From: Candidatus Allofournierella pullistercoris
GTDB lineage: Bacteria; Bacillota; Clostridia; Oscillospirales; Ruminococcaceae
Assembly (NCBI GenBank): GCA_018883715.1
Contig: JAHLFP010000001.1
Location: 1 to 47,219, forward strand
Length of the DNA stretch: 47,219 nucleotides
Reading direction: 5' to 3'
Made by a program: the position numbers and the translations under genes. Numbering within the stretch: the stretch's first letter is position 1; the number at the start of each line of letters is the position of its first letter. Of this stretch, positions 16,837 to 25,749 are shown one piece after another. Under the pieces are notes generated by a model that did no database searches, was not told where the DNA came from, and saw only the letters and a program-made list of their open reading frames with translations.

Positions 16837-18216
16837 TTACTGACCCAGGCCAGCCTGTGCCACCTTCATCATAATGGCGCATTCCATCCGCTTGCGGAAC
16901 AGCTTACAGCCATATTCATAGATGCCGGTAATGGCACCGGTTGCGTGGTAAGCGTTGGCGGGACAGCCACCGGAGCAGTACAGCTTTGCCCAGCACTGCT
17001 CACAGTCGGGACGTGCATAGGCGTTGCAGGTCTTGAACTCGTCCCGCAGGGCGGTGTTGGTGATGCCATCCCACACGTTGCCCAGACTGCACTCCTTGTC
17101 GCTTACGAACTGGTGGCAGGGGAACAGCTCGCCCCAGGGGGTAACTGCCACATACTCAGTTCCGCTTCCGCAACCAGAAATACGCTTGTAGATGCAGGGG
17201 CCGTGATTCAGGTCAATCATGTAATGATAGAAGGTAAAGCCCTTGCCTTTGCTCTCCCGGCGGAGCATCTCCTTGGCCAGGATTTCGTACTGCTCCATAA
17301 TCTTGGGCAGGTCCTCTTCGGTGAGGGCATAGGGGTCGCCAGGGGCGGCCACAACCGGCTCCATGCTCAGCTGGTCAAAGCCCAGGTCAGCCAGGTGGAA
17401 GATGTCGTTGGTGAAGTCCACGTTGTTCCGGGTATAGGTGCCACGGACGTAGTATTCCTTGTTGCCACGAGCCTGAGCAAACTTCTGGAACTTGGGCACA
17501 ACGATGTCATAGCTACCCTTGCCAGCGTAGTTTTTGCGCAGACGGTCATGAACCTCGGGACGGCCGTCCATGCTCATAACCACGTTGTTCATCTCCCGGT
17601 TGGCGAATTCGATGACTTCATCGTCCACCAGCATGCCGTTGGTGGTCAGGGTGAAGCGGAACTTTTTGTTGTGAGGCTTTTCCAGGCTGCGACCATAGGC
17701 CACCAGCTGTTTTACCACATCCCAGTTCATGAGAGGCTCGCCGCCGAAGAAGTCCACTTCCAGGTTGCGGCGCTTGCCGCTGTTGGCAACCAGGAAATCC
17801 AGTGCCTGCTTGCCCACCTCAAAGCTCATCAAAGCGTGGTCGCCCTGATAGTTGCCCTGGCTTGCAAAGCAGTATTCGCAGTTCAGGTTGCAGGTGTGGG
17901 CCACGTGCAGACACATGGCCTTGATGCCGTCCGCCCGCTTTTTGAAGTCAAAGGCCAGGCCGGCATAGCTGTCCTCGGCGAACAGCTTGCCTGCGGCTTC
18001 CAGAGCGGCCACATCTTCCAGGCACTGACGCAGGTCAGCCTCGGTTACGTCCTCCCGCTGGCTGTATTTTTCCAGCATTTGACGGATGATTTCCTCAGGG
18101 GAATGGGTTTTGTACAGACCGATTACATCATAGGCTACCTCATCCACCACATGAACGGAACCACTAAAGGCGTCCACAACGATGTTATAGCCGTTAAGTT
18201 TGTATTGATGAATCAT
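16837..18216 (-). CDS. scfB: SCIFF radical-SAM maturase (thioether cross-link-forming, SPASM domain)
   Basis: 459 residues, matching the SCIFF maturase family in length and opening (MIHQYKLNGYNIVVDAFSG). The radical-SAM 4Fe-4S motif is Cys109, Cys113, Cys116 (CNLNCEYC). The C-terminal SPASM/twitch region has the expected cysteine set: CGSGTEY, LFPCHQFVSDKEC, then CEQCWAKLYCSGGCP. The enzyme installs Cys-to-Thr type thioether bonds in its precursor peptide, which is encoded immediately upstream (scfA). A hairpin with a U-tract separates the two genes and probably lowers maturase expression relative to peptide. A RiPP-recognition-like region occupies the N-terminal 90 residues, by family analogy. 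Confidence 0.94.
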   Translation of the reverse strand: MIHQYKLNGYNIVVDAFSGSVHVVDEVAYDVIGLYKTHSPEEIIRQMLEKYSQREDVTEADLRQCLEDVAALEAAGKLFAEDSYAGLAFDFKKRADGIKAMCLHVAHTCNLNCEYCFASQGNYQGDHALMSFEVGKQALDFLVANSGKRRNLEVDFFGGEPLMNWDVVKQLVAYGRSLEKPHNKKFRFTLTTNGMLVDDEVIEFANREMNNVVMSMDGRPEVHDRLRKNYAGKGSYDIVVPKFQKFAQARGNKEYYVRGTYTRNNVDFTNDIFHLADLGFDQLSMEPVVAAPGDPYALTEEDLPKIMEQYEILAKEMLRRESKGKGFTFYHYMIDLNHGPCIYKRISGCGSGTEYVAVTPWGELFPCHQFVSDKECSLGNVWDGITNTALRDEFKTCNAYARPDCEQCWAKLYCSGGCPANAYHATGAITGIYEYGCKLFRKRMECAIMMKVAQAGLGQ

Positions 18217-18302
18217 AAGTACACTTCCTTTCTTTTGTGTAGATTTGATTTCACTCTATGTAAACCCACAGTGCAAAAAACTGCGGGACAAAACGCAAAA
18301 AA

Positions 18303-18334
18303 TACCGCCTGCACACGGTTTGTGGCAGGCGGTA
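18303..18334 (-). terminator. Attenuating terminator between scfA and scfB
   Basis: On the minus strand GCAGGCGGTA (18325-18334) and TACCGCCTGC (18303-18312) form a 10-bp stem, followed by TTTTTT. It lies 15 nt after the scfA stop and 87 nt before the scfB start, with no clear promoter between, so partial read-through is likely. Confidence 0.75.
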
Positions 18335-18348
18335 CGACGCAGGCAAAA

Positions 18349-18504
18349 TCAGGCATTCTTGTCGTTCTTATGCTCGCACATCTGGTTAGCAACACCGCAG
18401 GAGGTTTTGCAAGCAGACTGGCAGGAAGTCTGGCATTCGCCACAGCCGCCGGTCTGTACGCTCTTGGCCAGGTCGCGGGTTTCGAGAGTCTGAATCCGGT
18501 TCAT
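18349..18504 (-). CDS. scfA: SCIFF precursor peptide (six cysteines in forty-five residues)
   Basis: 51-residue peptide beginning MNRIQTLETRDLAKSVQTGG with six cysteines at 21, 24, 28, 32, 36 and 43 (core CGECQTSCQSACKTSC). This is the hallmark SCIFF arrangement. It is the substrate of the radical-SAM maturase scfB just downstream, which forms a thioether bridge; the biological function of the mature product is not known. The ribosome binding site AAAGGAGG lies 9 nt before the ATG. A strong promoter (18569-18598) and a 5'-UTR hairpin precede it. Confidence 0.95.
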   Translation of the reverse strand: MNRIQTLETRDLAKSVQTGGCGECQTSCQSACKTSCGVANQMCEHKNDKNA

Positions 18505-18533
18505 CGATACACCCTCCTTTCTATACCAATAAA

Positions 18534-18560
18534 ATTTCTCGGCAGAAAACTGCCAGAAAT
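18534..18560 (-). promoter_or_regulatory. 5'-UTR hairpin of scfA
   Basis: ATTTCT-GGCAG-TTTT-CTGCC-G-AGAAAT on the minus strand: an 11-bp stem with one bulge and a UUUU loop, ending about 17 nt before the ribosome binding site. It may stabilise the mRNA. Confidence 0.5.
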
Positions 18561-18568
18561 ACGGTTTT

Positions 18569-18598
18569 ATTATACAATGTGGAACGGGGTTGCGTCAA
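18569..18598 (-). promoter_or_regulatory. Promoter of scfA
   Basis: TTGACG and TATAAT separated by 18 nt on the minus strand. The -35 overlaps the stop codon of the preceding gene. Confidence 0.7.
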
Positions 18599-20322
18599 TA
18601 CTCTTTGGAAGGGTTTGGAGCAAAGGCCATCCAGACAAAAGCGGGAATTCCATAGGCGAAGATAAGCATATAGCGAATCTCGGCATAGGAGGGGGCGCCC
18701 AGCACCATTCCCACCCAAACCAGCAGGGCGGGAACAAAGGCCAAAATGCGATGGGGCTGGCCTTTTAACCCCATCAGGATGCAAAGGGCAAGCACCGTAT
18801 AAGCCAAAAGGGCAGGCGGGAAAAACTGCGCCCGGGCTTCTAGCTCATCCCGAAGCCAATGGGAGCCAGTGAAATAGCCCACAATGTCCTTGGAGTAAAT
18901 GCCGTAAGCCCCGTTGGAATCCTCGTAAGGGAAGGAGTAGCTTTGGGTGGAAAACCGAGGGTTGGTGTAAAGGGCGGTTTCCATCAGCCACGCCTTGGTG
19001 TAAGAGCCGAGATTTTGGGGCATAAGTTCCAGCCAAACCCCGATTAAATCCCGCTTTCCCTGTCCAGTACCGAAATATTCCAGCTGAAAACCGGGGCTGC
19101 GCTTGATGGGGTCAACGCTGGAGGGGCTGTAACAGGCGGCCAGTTCTTCCAGTGGAATCACCCGGGAAAGTTGCTCCTGCTGGGCGGGGGTGAAGGCTTC
19201 GGGGGAGTTGGAGGCCACAAAGCCAAGCTGTTGCAGGGGGATGGCCCAGGCCTCAGCGGTTAAGGGGCTGGAAAGTCCCAGTCCGTCATACACCGGCCCG
19301 GTTACCAGTTTGATGACCAGCAAAAGGGGCAGAAGGGTCAAGGCGGCTTTTTTGCGTACTCCGTGGAACAAAAGGATGCCCACCGTACCCACCACACAGA
19401 TAAGCCAGCCGTTGCCCCGGAGCATGCACACCGCCAAGGTCAAAAGGCAGATGCGCACCTGACCGGAGCGGTGGTTCAGCAGCGCCCCTTTGGTTTGGGC
19501 AATGTCAAAAAGACAAAGGCTGTATGCCAAAAGTGTGCCGTTGAAGAGGGGGTCTTTCCAAAGTACAAGGCTGTGGAAGGCATACATGGTGGTGGAGCAA
19601 AACAGCCCGATGGAAAGGAGAATCAGCCAGTTTGGGGTTTGTTTTTGCCGCATCCACACAAGGCTGTAGGCCAGGATGCCTGCAATGGCGGTCATCTGGA
19701 GCAAACCCATGCAGTAAGCGCCCAGCTCCATCTGCCCCAGCATGGCAAAGGGTTTTAACACAAGTCCCAGCAACAGGGTGTACCAAATGGGGTGGGCGTC
19801 GTTCAGGCCGCCCTCAAAGATTTGCCGCAGTAATCCCACGGAATCCACATCCAGCCGCACCGGACCCCAGCAAAGGAACACCGGAAACCAGAATAACAGC
19901 AGAATTCCGGTGTAGCAAAGCCACAACTTAAAGGGCTTTTCCACTGGGGCAGAGCCAGAGGGACAAACCTTAGAAAGCTGAAAAATATACCCATACAGAA
20001 TGGGGGTGCCCAAAACCGTGACAAACAGCCAGGCAAGGAAAAATCCCCTACCAAAGGGGAGCGTGCCGCTGAGTGCCAGTTGTCCCAGCAGGCAAAACCA
20101 GATGAACCCGGTTAGGGAAAAACAGCAGGCCGCCCATTTTTTGAAAGGAGCGGACAAGGCCAGCCGATAACCGAAAAAGAAGAAAGCGGCAAGCAACAGC
20201 ACGGCAGGGGCGGAGGGGGCCTGTGCGGTTGCCAAGAGGCAGACCCAGGCGTAAACACCGGACAAAACCCCCGTTGCAAGGGTGCGGTTGTCATAGGTGG
20301 TGAGGGAACGGAGAAGATGCAT
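18595..20322 (-). CDS. Polytopic membrane protein (DUF6020-like)
   Basis: 575 residues with about a dozen hydrophobic segments spread along the chain (for example VLLLAAFFFFGYRLAL, FFLAWLFVTVLGTPILYGYI, ILLLFWFPVFLCWG, LLAYTVLALCILMGL). A long loop between about 380 and 490 is hydrophilic. The pattern recalls GT-C-type glycosyltransferase-like membrane proteins, and from memory it fits DUF6020, but no catalytic motif can be assigned. The start ATG has GGAGGT about 6 nt upstream. It begins 11 nt after the stop of the decarboxylase-like gene and is probably cotranscribed with it. Function unknown. Confidence 0.75.
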   Translation of the reverse strand: MHLLRSLTTYDNRTLATGVLSGVYAWVCLLATAQAPSAPAVLLLAAFFFFGYRLALSAPFKKWAACCFSLTGFIWFCLLGQLALSGTLPFGRGFFLAWLFVTVLGTPILYGYIFQLSKVCPSGSAPVEKPFKLWLCYTGILLLFWFPVFLCWGPVRLDVDSVGLLRQIFEGGLNDAHPIWYTLLLGLVLKPFAMLGQMELGAYCMGLLQMTAIAGILAYSLVWMRQKQTPNWLILLSIGLFCSTTMYAFHSLVLWKDPLFNGTLLAYSLCLFDIAQTKGALLNHRSGQVRICLLTLAVCMLRGNGWLICVVGTVGILLFHGVRKKAALTLLPLLLVIKLVTGPVYDGLGLSSPLTAEAWAIPLQQLGFVASNSPEAFTPAQQEQLSRVIPLEELAACYSPSSVDPIKRSPGFQLEYFGTGQGKRDLIGVWLELMPQNLGSYTKAWLMETALYTNPRFSTQSYSFPYEDSNGAYGIYSKDIVGYFTGSHWLRDELEARAQFFPPALLAYTVLALCILMGLKGQPHRILAFVPALLVWVGMVLGAPSYAEIRYMLIFAYGIPAFVWMAFAPNPSKEY

Positions 20323-20333
20323 GAGATACCTCC

Positions 20334-21794
20334 TTACTTGGACTGGGGTGGGTCACAGCACTGGATCGTGTGGGGGAAGTTGCCCCGGGTACTGCGCAGA
20401 GAGATGCCACTTTGGGTCATTTCTTGACAGCGCACCAAAAACCGTGCGTCAATTTGTTCCCCCGGTACAATCAGCGGAATGCCCGGTGGATAAGCCCAGA
20501 CGTATTCCGCGGATATTTTGCTGATGGCATCCTGGGGGACAAGAGGATAAGCATACTGACGCAGGGCTGCAGAAATGGAACACCGACGGCGGGGGATTTC
20601 CACCGGAAGCGGAGTGGTTTGCACCGGAGCGTTACCCAGCTTGCGGTCGATGTCCAACAGCGCCTTTGCCAGCTTGCCCAGATGCTCCTGGGGTTCTGCC
20701 AGTCCCGTCATGGCAAGGACGTAGGTGGCACAGGCCATTTCCAGCTGGATGCCGTAGTCCTGCCGCAGAAGCTGGGCCAGTTCAGGCCCGGTAATGGCAC
20801 AGTTACGGCAGGAGATGACCAGTTTGCTGGGGTCAATTTGATAGAGTAGAGGATGGCCGCTTAACTTATCCTTGCCATAGCCCAATACCTGAAGATGCGA
20901 AAGACTCTGGATGGCCCGGTCAAAGGATTCCAGAGACTTCCACCACTTTTCCATGGCCTGGGGGGCGTACTGTTCCAGATAATCCACACAGCCGTCCATG
21001 CTGGCTAAAAACAGGTAGGAGGGACTGCTGGTTTGGAAGATGGCCAGTTGTTGCATCATGGTGCTGGGGCTGACCCGGTCGCTTGCCAGATGAAGGATGG
21101 CGGTTTGGGTCAGGCTTGGCAGGGTTTTGTGCAGGCTTTGCACCACCACATCTGCCCCGGCTTGCACTGCACTGGTGGGCCAGCTATCCGAAAGTGCCAG
21201 GTGGGCGCCGTGGGCTTCGTCCACCAGCACCAAAGCGCCGTGTCGATGGGCAATCTGGCAAAGGGTGGTCAAATCCGACACAACCCCTTCGTAGGTGGGG
21301 CTGGTAAGGATTACAAGCTTGATGCCGGGATGTTCCGCAAAGGCACGCTCCAGCTGGAACGGGGTAATGGAGGCCATAATGCCAAAGGTTTCATCCAGCA
21401 TGGGGACAAGATAGACCGGTTGCAGGTCCATCAGCTCCAGCCCATGGTAGACTGAACGGTGACAGCCCCGGGTGAGCAGTACCCGGTCGCCTGAGGCGGT
21501 CATGGCACGCATGGCGGCAAGGATGCCCCCGGTACTGCCGTTGACAAGATAAAAGGAGTGCCGTGCCCCCCAAAGTTTGGCGGCACGCTCCATGGACTGG
21601 CGCAGGATGTCTTCCGGGTGGTGCAGGTCGTCAAAACCGTCAATTTCCGTGATGTCAAGCCCGGCGCCCAGTGTTTCCAGATAGGGGGCAAACTGGGTAT
21701 TCCGTTTGTGGCCCGGCATGTGCATGGCAAGCGGGCCGTTTTTTTGATGTTGCAACAGCATCTGCAACAGGGGTGGGGTGTTTGGTTTATGCAT
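20334..21794 (-). CDS. Orn/Lys/Arg decarboxylase-like PLP enzyme
   Basis: 486 residues of the fold-type I PLP family represented by Bacillus YaaO and SpeA. Visible features are the opening MHMPGHKRN, the NGSTGG cofactor loop, LVDEAHGAHLA with the cofactor-binding Asp, and the Schiff-base lysine in VVQSLHKTLPSLTQT. It probably decarboxylates lysine, arginine or ornithine; which one cannot be read from the sequence. The frame stays open 41 codons further upstream, but the ATG at 21794 is preceded by AAAAAGGA and begins at the family N-terminus. An extended -10 promoter (21841-21849) fits this start. Confidence 0.9.
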   Translation of the reverse strand: MHKPNTPPLLQMLLQHQKNGPLAMHMPGHKRNTQFAPYLETLGAGLDITEIDGFDDLHHPEDILRQSMERAAKLWGARHSFYLVNGSTGGILAAMRAMTASGDRVLLTRGCHRSVYHGLELMDLQPVYLVPMLDETFGIMASITPFQLERAFAEHPGIKLVILTSPTYEGVVSDLTTLCQIAHRHGALVLVDEAHGAHLALSDSWPTSAVQAGADVVVQSLHKTLPSLTQTAILHLASDRVSPSTMMQQLAIFQTSSPSYLFLASMDGCVDYLEQYAPQAMEKWWKSLESFDRAIQSLSHLQVLGYGKDKLSGHPLLYQIDPSKLVISCRNCAITGPELAQLLRQDYGIQLEMACATYVLAMTGLAEPQEHLGKLAKALLDIDRKLGNAPVQTTPLPVEIPRRRCSISAALRQYAYPLVPQDAISKISAEYVWAYPPGIPLIVPGEQIDARFLVRCQEMTQSGISLRSTRGNFPHTIQCCDPPQSK

Positions 21795-21840
21795 AGATTG
21801 TATGTCCTTTTTATGCGGTGAAAATGATGTATCAAGGATG

Positions 21841-21849
21841 AGTATACCA
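21841..21849 (-). promoter_or_regulatory. Extended -10 promoter of the decarboxylase gene
   Basis: TGGTATACT on the minus strand, 47 nt before the start codon; no good -35. Confidence 0.5.
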
Positions 21850-21939
21850 TATTGTCCCCACCGTAAGATACAAACAACGCATAAAATTGCGAACCATTTA
21901 TAAATTCTGCAAATCAATGCGCAACAATCAGCCGGAGTG

Positions 21940-21948
21940 TGTTATAAT
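21940..21948 (+). promoter_or_regulatory. Extended -10 promoter of the DUF308 gene
   Basis: TGTTATAAT (TGnTATAAT type) about 75 nt before the TTG start at 22023. Confidence 0.5.
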
Positions 21949-22022
21949 AAGGCTAAGATTTAACCTGAATTGACCGGGGTGGGGGGATACCTGTGCCCTG
22001 AAATAAAAGGAGGAAGTACGGT

Positions 22023-22691
22023 TTGCATCGTTTTCGTACCAGTTATTTAGGTTCGTCCCTTGCCTTTGTGCTTGTGGGACTGGCATTGTTGCTTTGGCCC
22101 GGTTTGTCCATCCGGGTGGTGTGCCTGCTGTTTGGCGTGGTGATTCTTGCAAAGGGGCTGGCATCCCTTTGGTCGGCTTGGAATCAGCCCAGTGGCCTGT
22201 TCCGGTACTGGAACTTCACCTTTGGCATCGCCGCCGGTGCGCTGGGCGTGTTCCTGTTGCTTCAGCCCAGTATGGTGGTGTCTGTACTGCCTATTGTGGT
22301 GGGATTGTTTGTTATCTTCGATGGGTTGATGCGGCTGGAGTCCGCCATCAGCCTGAAACAAGCGGGATATAGCCGCTGGTGGGGCTTTTTAGCTCTGGCC
22401 TTGCTCAGCGTGGTACTGGGTGTTGTAATGCTGGTCAACCCCTTTGCCACCGTGGAAGTCTTGGTAATGGCCATTGGTGTTATCCTGTTGCTGGAAGGAG
22501 TACTCAACTTGGCGGGAGCCATCTATGTAACCTCTGTCATGGGCAAGTTGGAGCAGATGATGGACCAGCAGGAGCGGGAGATGGAGCAGCTTATGGAAGA
22601 GGCTCAGGAAAACCGCAAACGCGCCAGCCGGCACGAAAAACAGCGCGAGGAAGCCATTGACGTGGAATACTGGCCCTCAGATGAGGAGTAA
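22023..22691 (+). CDS. DUF308 (HdeD-like) membrane protein
   Basis: 222 residues with six predicted helices in three repeated pairs (for example SLAFVLVGLALLLWPGLSIRVV, FGIAAGALGVFLLLQPSMVV, FLALALLSVVLGVVMLVNPFATV), the usual DUF308/HdeD pattern. The C-terminal 45 residues form a charged, probably coiled-coil tail (MMDQQEREMEQLMEEAQENR) facing the cytoplasm. HdeD in enterics is linked to acid stress; the role here is unknown. The start is TTG, 9 nt after a perfect AGGAGG. It forms its own unit between an extended -10 promoter and a terminator. Confidence 0.85.
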   Translation: MHRFRTSYLGSSLAFVLVGLALLLWPGLSIRVVCLLFGVVILAKGLASLWSAWNQPSGLFRYWNFTFGIAAGALGVFLLLQPSMVVSVLPIVVGLFVIFDGLMRLESAISLKQAGYSRWWGFLALALLSVVLGVVMLVNPFATVEVLVMAIGVILLLEGVLNLAGAIYVTSVMGKLEQMMDQQEREMEQLMEEAQENRKRASRHEKQREEAIDVEYWPSDEE

Positions 22692-22703
22692 AAATAAACT
22701 GGG

Positions 22704-22730
22704 AAAAGCCCTCCGTGGAGGGCTTTTTCT
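22704..22730 (+). terminator. Rho-independent terminator after the DUF308 gene
   Basis: AAAAGCCCTCC / GGAGGGCTTTTT, tight loop, followed by CTTTG. Confidence 0.85.
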
Positions 22731-22763
22731 TTGTAGCATCCCATTGGAAGGAGAGAGTATAAG

Positions 22764-23654
22764 TTGACAGAGATGCACCCCAAAAAGGAAGGGGTCACAA
22801 AAAAGATGCAACAGGCTGCCGCCATGTGCGGTGTGGGAGCAATGTTGTATCTTTTGGTGGCTCGACTCATGGTGTCCGCACTGGTTGCCATGAATGCCAT
22901 CCCTCGTAACGAAGCGCAACTTTTGGTAACCCAGGGGGGCATCACTCTGGTGGCGATTTTCACCGCTTTTCTCATTATCTATGTAATCCACCCGGTGCGA
23001 GGCTTGGAACCCCTGGGGATTGTAAAACCACGGCAGGGGTGTGGTTTGTGGCTGTTTTTGGTGTTTTGGATCTTGATGACCACCGGAAGCGGTATGGGCG
23101 ACCTCGCCACCCGCATCAGCCGGCAGGTTTCCGGTGCAGTTCATCTGCCAGGGTCGATTTGGGAACTGCTGGCTTGTGGGATGGTGTTGACCATTCTCCC
23201 AGCGGTGGCGGAGGAACTGCTCTTCCGTGGATTATTGCAAGGGTACTTACAGCCCTATGGCTTCTGGTTTGCGGTGATAGGACAGGCAGTGGTGTTTGGC
23301 TTGCTCCACGGGGATTTTGCCAGCTGTCTGGTGGCAACCATGGGCGGTATCGCCCTGGGACTTTGCCGCGCAAGCACCGGAAGCCTTGTGTGGGGGATTG
23401 TATTCCACCTGTACAACAATACCACTGCATTTGTGACATTATACAATGAACAGTACGGTATAGCGGGGGCGTTGCAGCTTGCCCTTCAGTATATTGTCCC
23501 CACCGTGGTATTGGTGGGATATGCCCTGAACCGGATTGTAACCAAAAAAACGCCCCAGTTAATTCGTGCCAGCGGTGCAGGAGTGGATGCACTGGCTCAC
23601 TGTCATGTTTGGTTGGCATGTGTGGGAATCCTGCTGTTGCGGGTGATTTTTTAA
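22764..23654 (+). CDS. CPBP family intramembrane metalloprotease
   Basis: 296 residues with about eight membrane helices. The CPBP/Abi glutamic protease motifs are present: EELLFR (Glu150, Glu151, Arg155), the second His in GLLHGDF (His182), and HLYNN (His215, Asn219). Relatives process CAAX-type proteins or take part in bacteriocin immunity and maturation; the substrate here is unknown. The start is TTG at 22764, behind GGAGAG; a possible ATG lies three codons downstream. It heads a compact plus-strand run with tadA, an SDR enzyme, a GH25 protein and an AI-2E-type transporter. Confidence 0.85.
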   Translation: MTEMHPKKEGVTKKMQQAAAMCGVGAMLYLLVARLMVSALVAMNAIPRNEAQLLVTQGGITLVAIFTAFLIIYVIHPVRGLEPLGIVKPRQGCGLWLFLVFWILMTTGSGMGDLATRISRQVSGAVHLPGSIWELLACGMVLTILPAVAEELLFRGLLQGYLQPYGFWFAVIGQAVVFGLLHGDFASCLVATMGGIALGLCRASTGSLVWGIVFHLYNNTTAFVTLYNEQYGIAGALQLALQYIVPTVVLVGYALNRIVTKKTPQLIRASGAGVDALAHCHVWLACVGILLLRVIF

Positions 23655-23672
23655 GCAAAGGAGCAATTTGTT

Positions 23673-24143
23673 TTGACCGATGAACAGTTGATGGATTTGG
23701 CCCTGGAGCAGGCACGGCTTGCCGCCGCATTGGGGGAAGTGCCGGTGGGGGCGGTGGTGGCACTGAACGGAGAGCCCATTGCCATGGCACATAATACCAG
23801 AGAAACCGAAAAAAATGCCCTGCACCATGCAGAATTGCTAGCCATTGATAAAGCGTGTCAGGCACTGGGTGGTTGGCGGCTTTGGAACTGCGAGCTGTTT
23901 GTGACATTGGAGCCTTGCCCCATGTGCGGTGGAGCCATTATCAACAGCCGAATCAAGCGGGTGGTGTACGGTGCAAAGGACACGAAGGCGGGCTGCTGTG
24001 GTTCGCTGGTGGATTTGTTTGCCTATCCCTTTAACCACCATCCTGTGATTGAGTCCGGCTTAAAAGAAGAGGAAGCCGCCGCTCTTTTACAGGACTTTTT
24101 TGCAATGCTGCGGCGCAAACGAGAGGAGAAAAAGGGCAAATGA
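23673..24143 (+). CDS. tadA: tRNA-specific adenosine-34 deaminase
   Basis: 156-residue cytosolic zinc enzyme that converts wobble A34 to inosine in tRNA-Arg(ACG). The deaminase motif HAE is at residues 52-54 (Glu54 is the proton shuttle), and the zinc cysteines are Cys82 and Cys85 in PCPMCGGA. N- and C-terminal regions match TadA length. The start is TTG, about 11 nt after AAAGGAG; the stop overlaps the next gene by 4 nt (ATGA), so the SDR gene is translationally coupled. Confidence 0.95.
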   Translation: MTDEQLMDLALEQARLAAALGEVPVGAVVALNGEPIAMAHNTRETEKNALHHAELLAIDKACQALGGWRLWNCELFVTLEPCPMCGGAIINSRIKRVVYGAKDTKAGCCGSLVDLFAYPFNHHPVIESGLKEEEAAALLQDFFAMLRRKREEKKGK

Positions 24144-24868
24144 AGGAACGTGTGGTTTTGATTACCGGGGCAAGCCGGGGCATTGGTGCGGCTACCGCCC
24201 GGGCCTTTGCCGGGGCAGGGTATCGGGTGGCGGCAGGCTATCACACCAGCCAGCAACAGGTCCACCAGCTGGCGGCGGAGTTTCCTGGACAGATTGTGCC
24301 CTTTCAGGCAGATGTGTCCAGCCGGGAGGAGGTGCAAGCTTTGTTTGAACAGGTGGAACAACGGCTTGGCCCAGTGGAAATTTTGGTCTGCAATGCGGGG
24401 ATTGCCCATCAGGAACTTTTCACCCAGATTACCCCCCAGCAGTGGCAGCAGGTGCTGGATGTGAACCTGAGCAGTGCCTTTCACTGCTGTCAGATGGCGT
24501 TGCCCTCCATGATTCGCCGCCGGTGGGGAAGAATTATTACCGTAAGCTCCATGTGGGGGCAGGTGGGAGCCAGCTGTGAAGTGGCCTATTCCGCCGCAAA
24601 GGCGGGTTTGATTGGCCTGACCCGTGCCCTGGCAAAGGAAGAAGGCCCCAGCGGCATCACCGTCAACTGTGTGGCGCCGGGTGTGATTGAAACCGACATG
24701 ATGCAGGGCTTTTCTGACGAGGACAAGGAAGTGCTGGCCCAGGAAACGGCAGTGGGCAGCCTTGGCACCCCCATGCAGGTGGCGCAGGCCATTTTGTTCC
24801 TGGCTTCGGAACAGGCGGACTACATCACGGGACAGGTTCTTGGCATTAACGGCGGCATGGTGATGTGA
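24140..24868 (+). CDS. Short-chain dehydrogenase/reductase, FabG-like
   Basis: 242-residue Rossmann-fold oxidoreductase. TGASRGIG (residues 9-16) binds NAD(P), NAG is at 85-87, and the catalytic residues are Ser137, Tyr150 and Lys154 (YSAAK), with Asn109 completing the tetrad. The end region (ITGQVLGINGGMVM) is typical of 3-oxoacyl-ACP reductases. It is not next to other fatty-acid synthesis genes, so the true substrate may differ; the family is broad. Its start overlaps the tadA stop. Confidence 0.88.
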   Translation: MKERVVLITGASRGIGAATARAFAGAGYRVAAGYHTSQQQVHQLAAEFPGQIVPFQADVSSREEVQALFEQVEQRLGPVEILVCNAGIAHQELFTQITPQQWQQVLDVNLSSAFHCCQMALPSMIRRRWGRIITVSSMWGQVGASCEVAYSAAKAGLIGLTRALAKEEGPSGITVNCVAPGVIETDMMQGFSDEDKEVLAQETAVGSLGTPMQVAQAILFLASEQADYITGQVLGINGGMVM

Positions 24869-24927
24869 ATTGTCCTCACTTTTTTCCTCCCGGCGGCATA
24901 GCATGGAGGGAAAAGGAGGGGAGAGCA

Positions 24928-25647
24928 ATGACCGTTGTAGAAGAAGGCGTGGACGTATCCCGCTATAACGGGGTCATCCGCTGGCCACAGGTATACCAGG
25001 CAGGCAAACGATTTGCCATTGTACGTCTGGGTTCCAGCACCCAGACGGGGCCGTATGTGGACCCATATTTTGCCCAGAATGTCCAGCAAGCTCACGAGGC
25101 GGGACTGCGGGTGGGAGCGTATTATTTCAGCTATGCAACCAGCGAGCAGGAAGTAATTGATGAACTGAATGTGTTCCTGCCCGCCTTACAGGGCTTAAAA
25201 CTGGAATACCCGGTGTATGTGGATGCGGAAAGCAGTCAGCTTGCGGCACAAGGCCGGGAGAAGGCTACCCAGCTGGTGCGGTTCGCCATGGACATTTTGG
25301 ACCAGCAGGGCTGGTACCCGGGATATTATAGCTATACAGATTATTTAAATCGCTATATTGATTACAATCAGTTGACGGATTATCCTCTGTGGGTGGCGGA
25401 TTACCGGGGATATGTGGGACATCCCGGCTCGTATGGGGTGTGGCAGTATTCCTCGGTGGGGCAGGTGTCCGGCATCGATACCAACGTGGATTTAAATTAC
25501 AGCTATACCGATTACCTGCCTTTGATTCGACAGGCTGGAAAAAATGGATACGGACAGCCGGAACCCTGCCGGGAGGAAGAATACTATCGTCTGTGGCAGT
25601 CTGCTCAGGCCAAGTTGGATGCCATTGGACAGATTTTGGACCAATAA
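24928..25647 (+). CDS. GH25 lysozyme-like muramidase
   Basis: 239 residues covering essentially only a glycoside hydrolase family 25 domain. Motifs are GVDVSRYNG (Asp9), YVDAE (Asp99, Glu101 acidic pair), WVADYR and the closing WQYSS-GIDTNVDLN. GH25 enzymes cleave the beta-1,4 bond between MurNAc and GlcNAc in peptidoglycan. No signal peptide is seen, so it is either exported by another route or acts only on lysis, like a phage endolysin; a domesticated phage origin is possible. The start ATG at 24928 has AAAAGGAGG upstream; the in-frame GTG at 24865 lacks a ribosome binding site. Confidence 0.88.
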   Translation: MTVVEEGVDVSRYNGVIRWPQVYQAGKRFAIVRLGSSTQTGPYVDPYFAQNVQQAHEAGLRVGAYYFSYATSEQEVIDELNVFLPALQGLKLEYPVYVDAESSQLAAQGREKATQLVRFAMDILDQQGWYPGYYSYTDYLNRYIDYNQLTDYPLWVADYRGYVGHPGSYGVWQYSSVGQVSGIDTNVDLNYSYTDYLPLIRQAGKNGYGQPEPCREEEYYRLWQSAQAKLDAIGQILDQ

Positions 25648-25749
25648 CCGGGGATTTTTGCTTGCAAACAAGGACAAAAACCCGTATCATGTTAAACAAC
25701 AAGACTGGAATTTTTGCAACCACACAAGGAAGATAAAAGGAGCTGTGTC

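Noticed and set aside
16945-18768. 607-codon plus-strand open frame opposite scfB
   Set aside because: Antisense shadow of scfB and scfA; no ribosome binding site, and the known genes explain the region.
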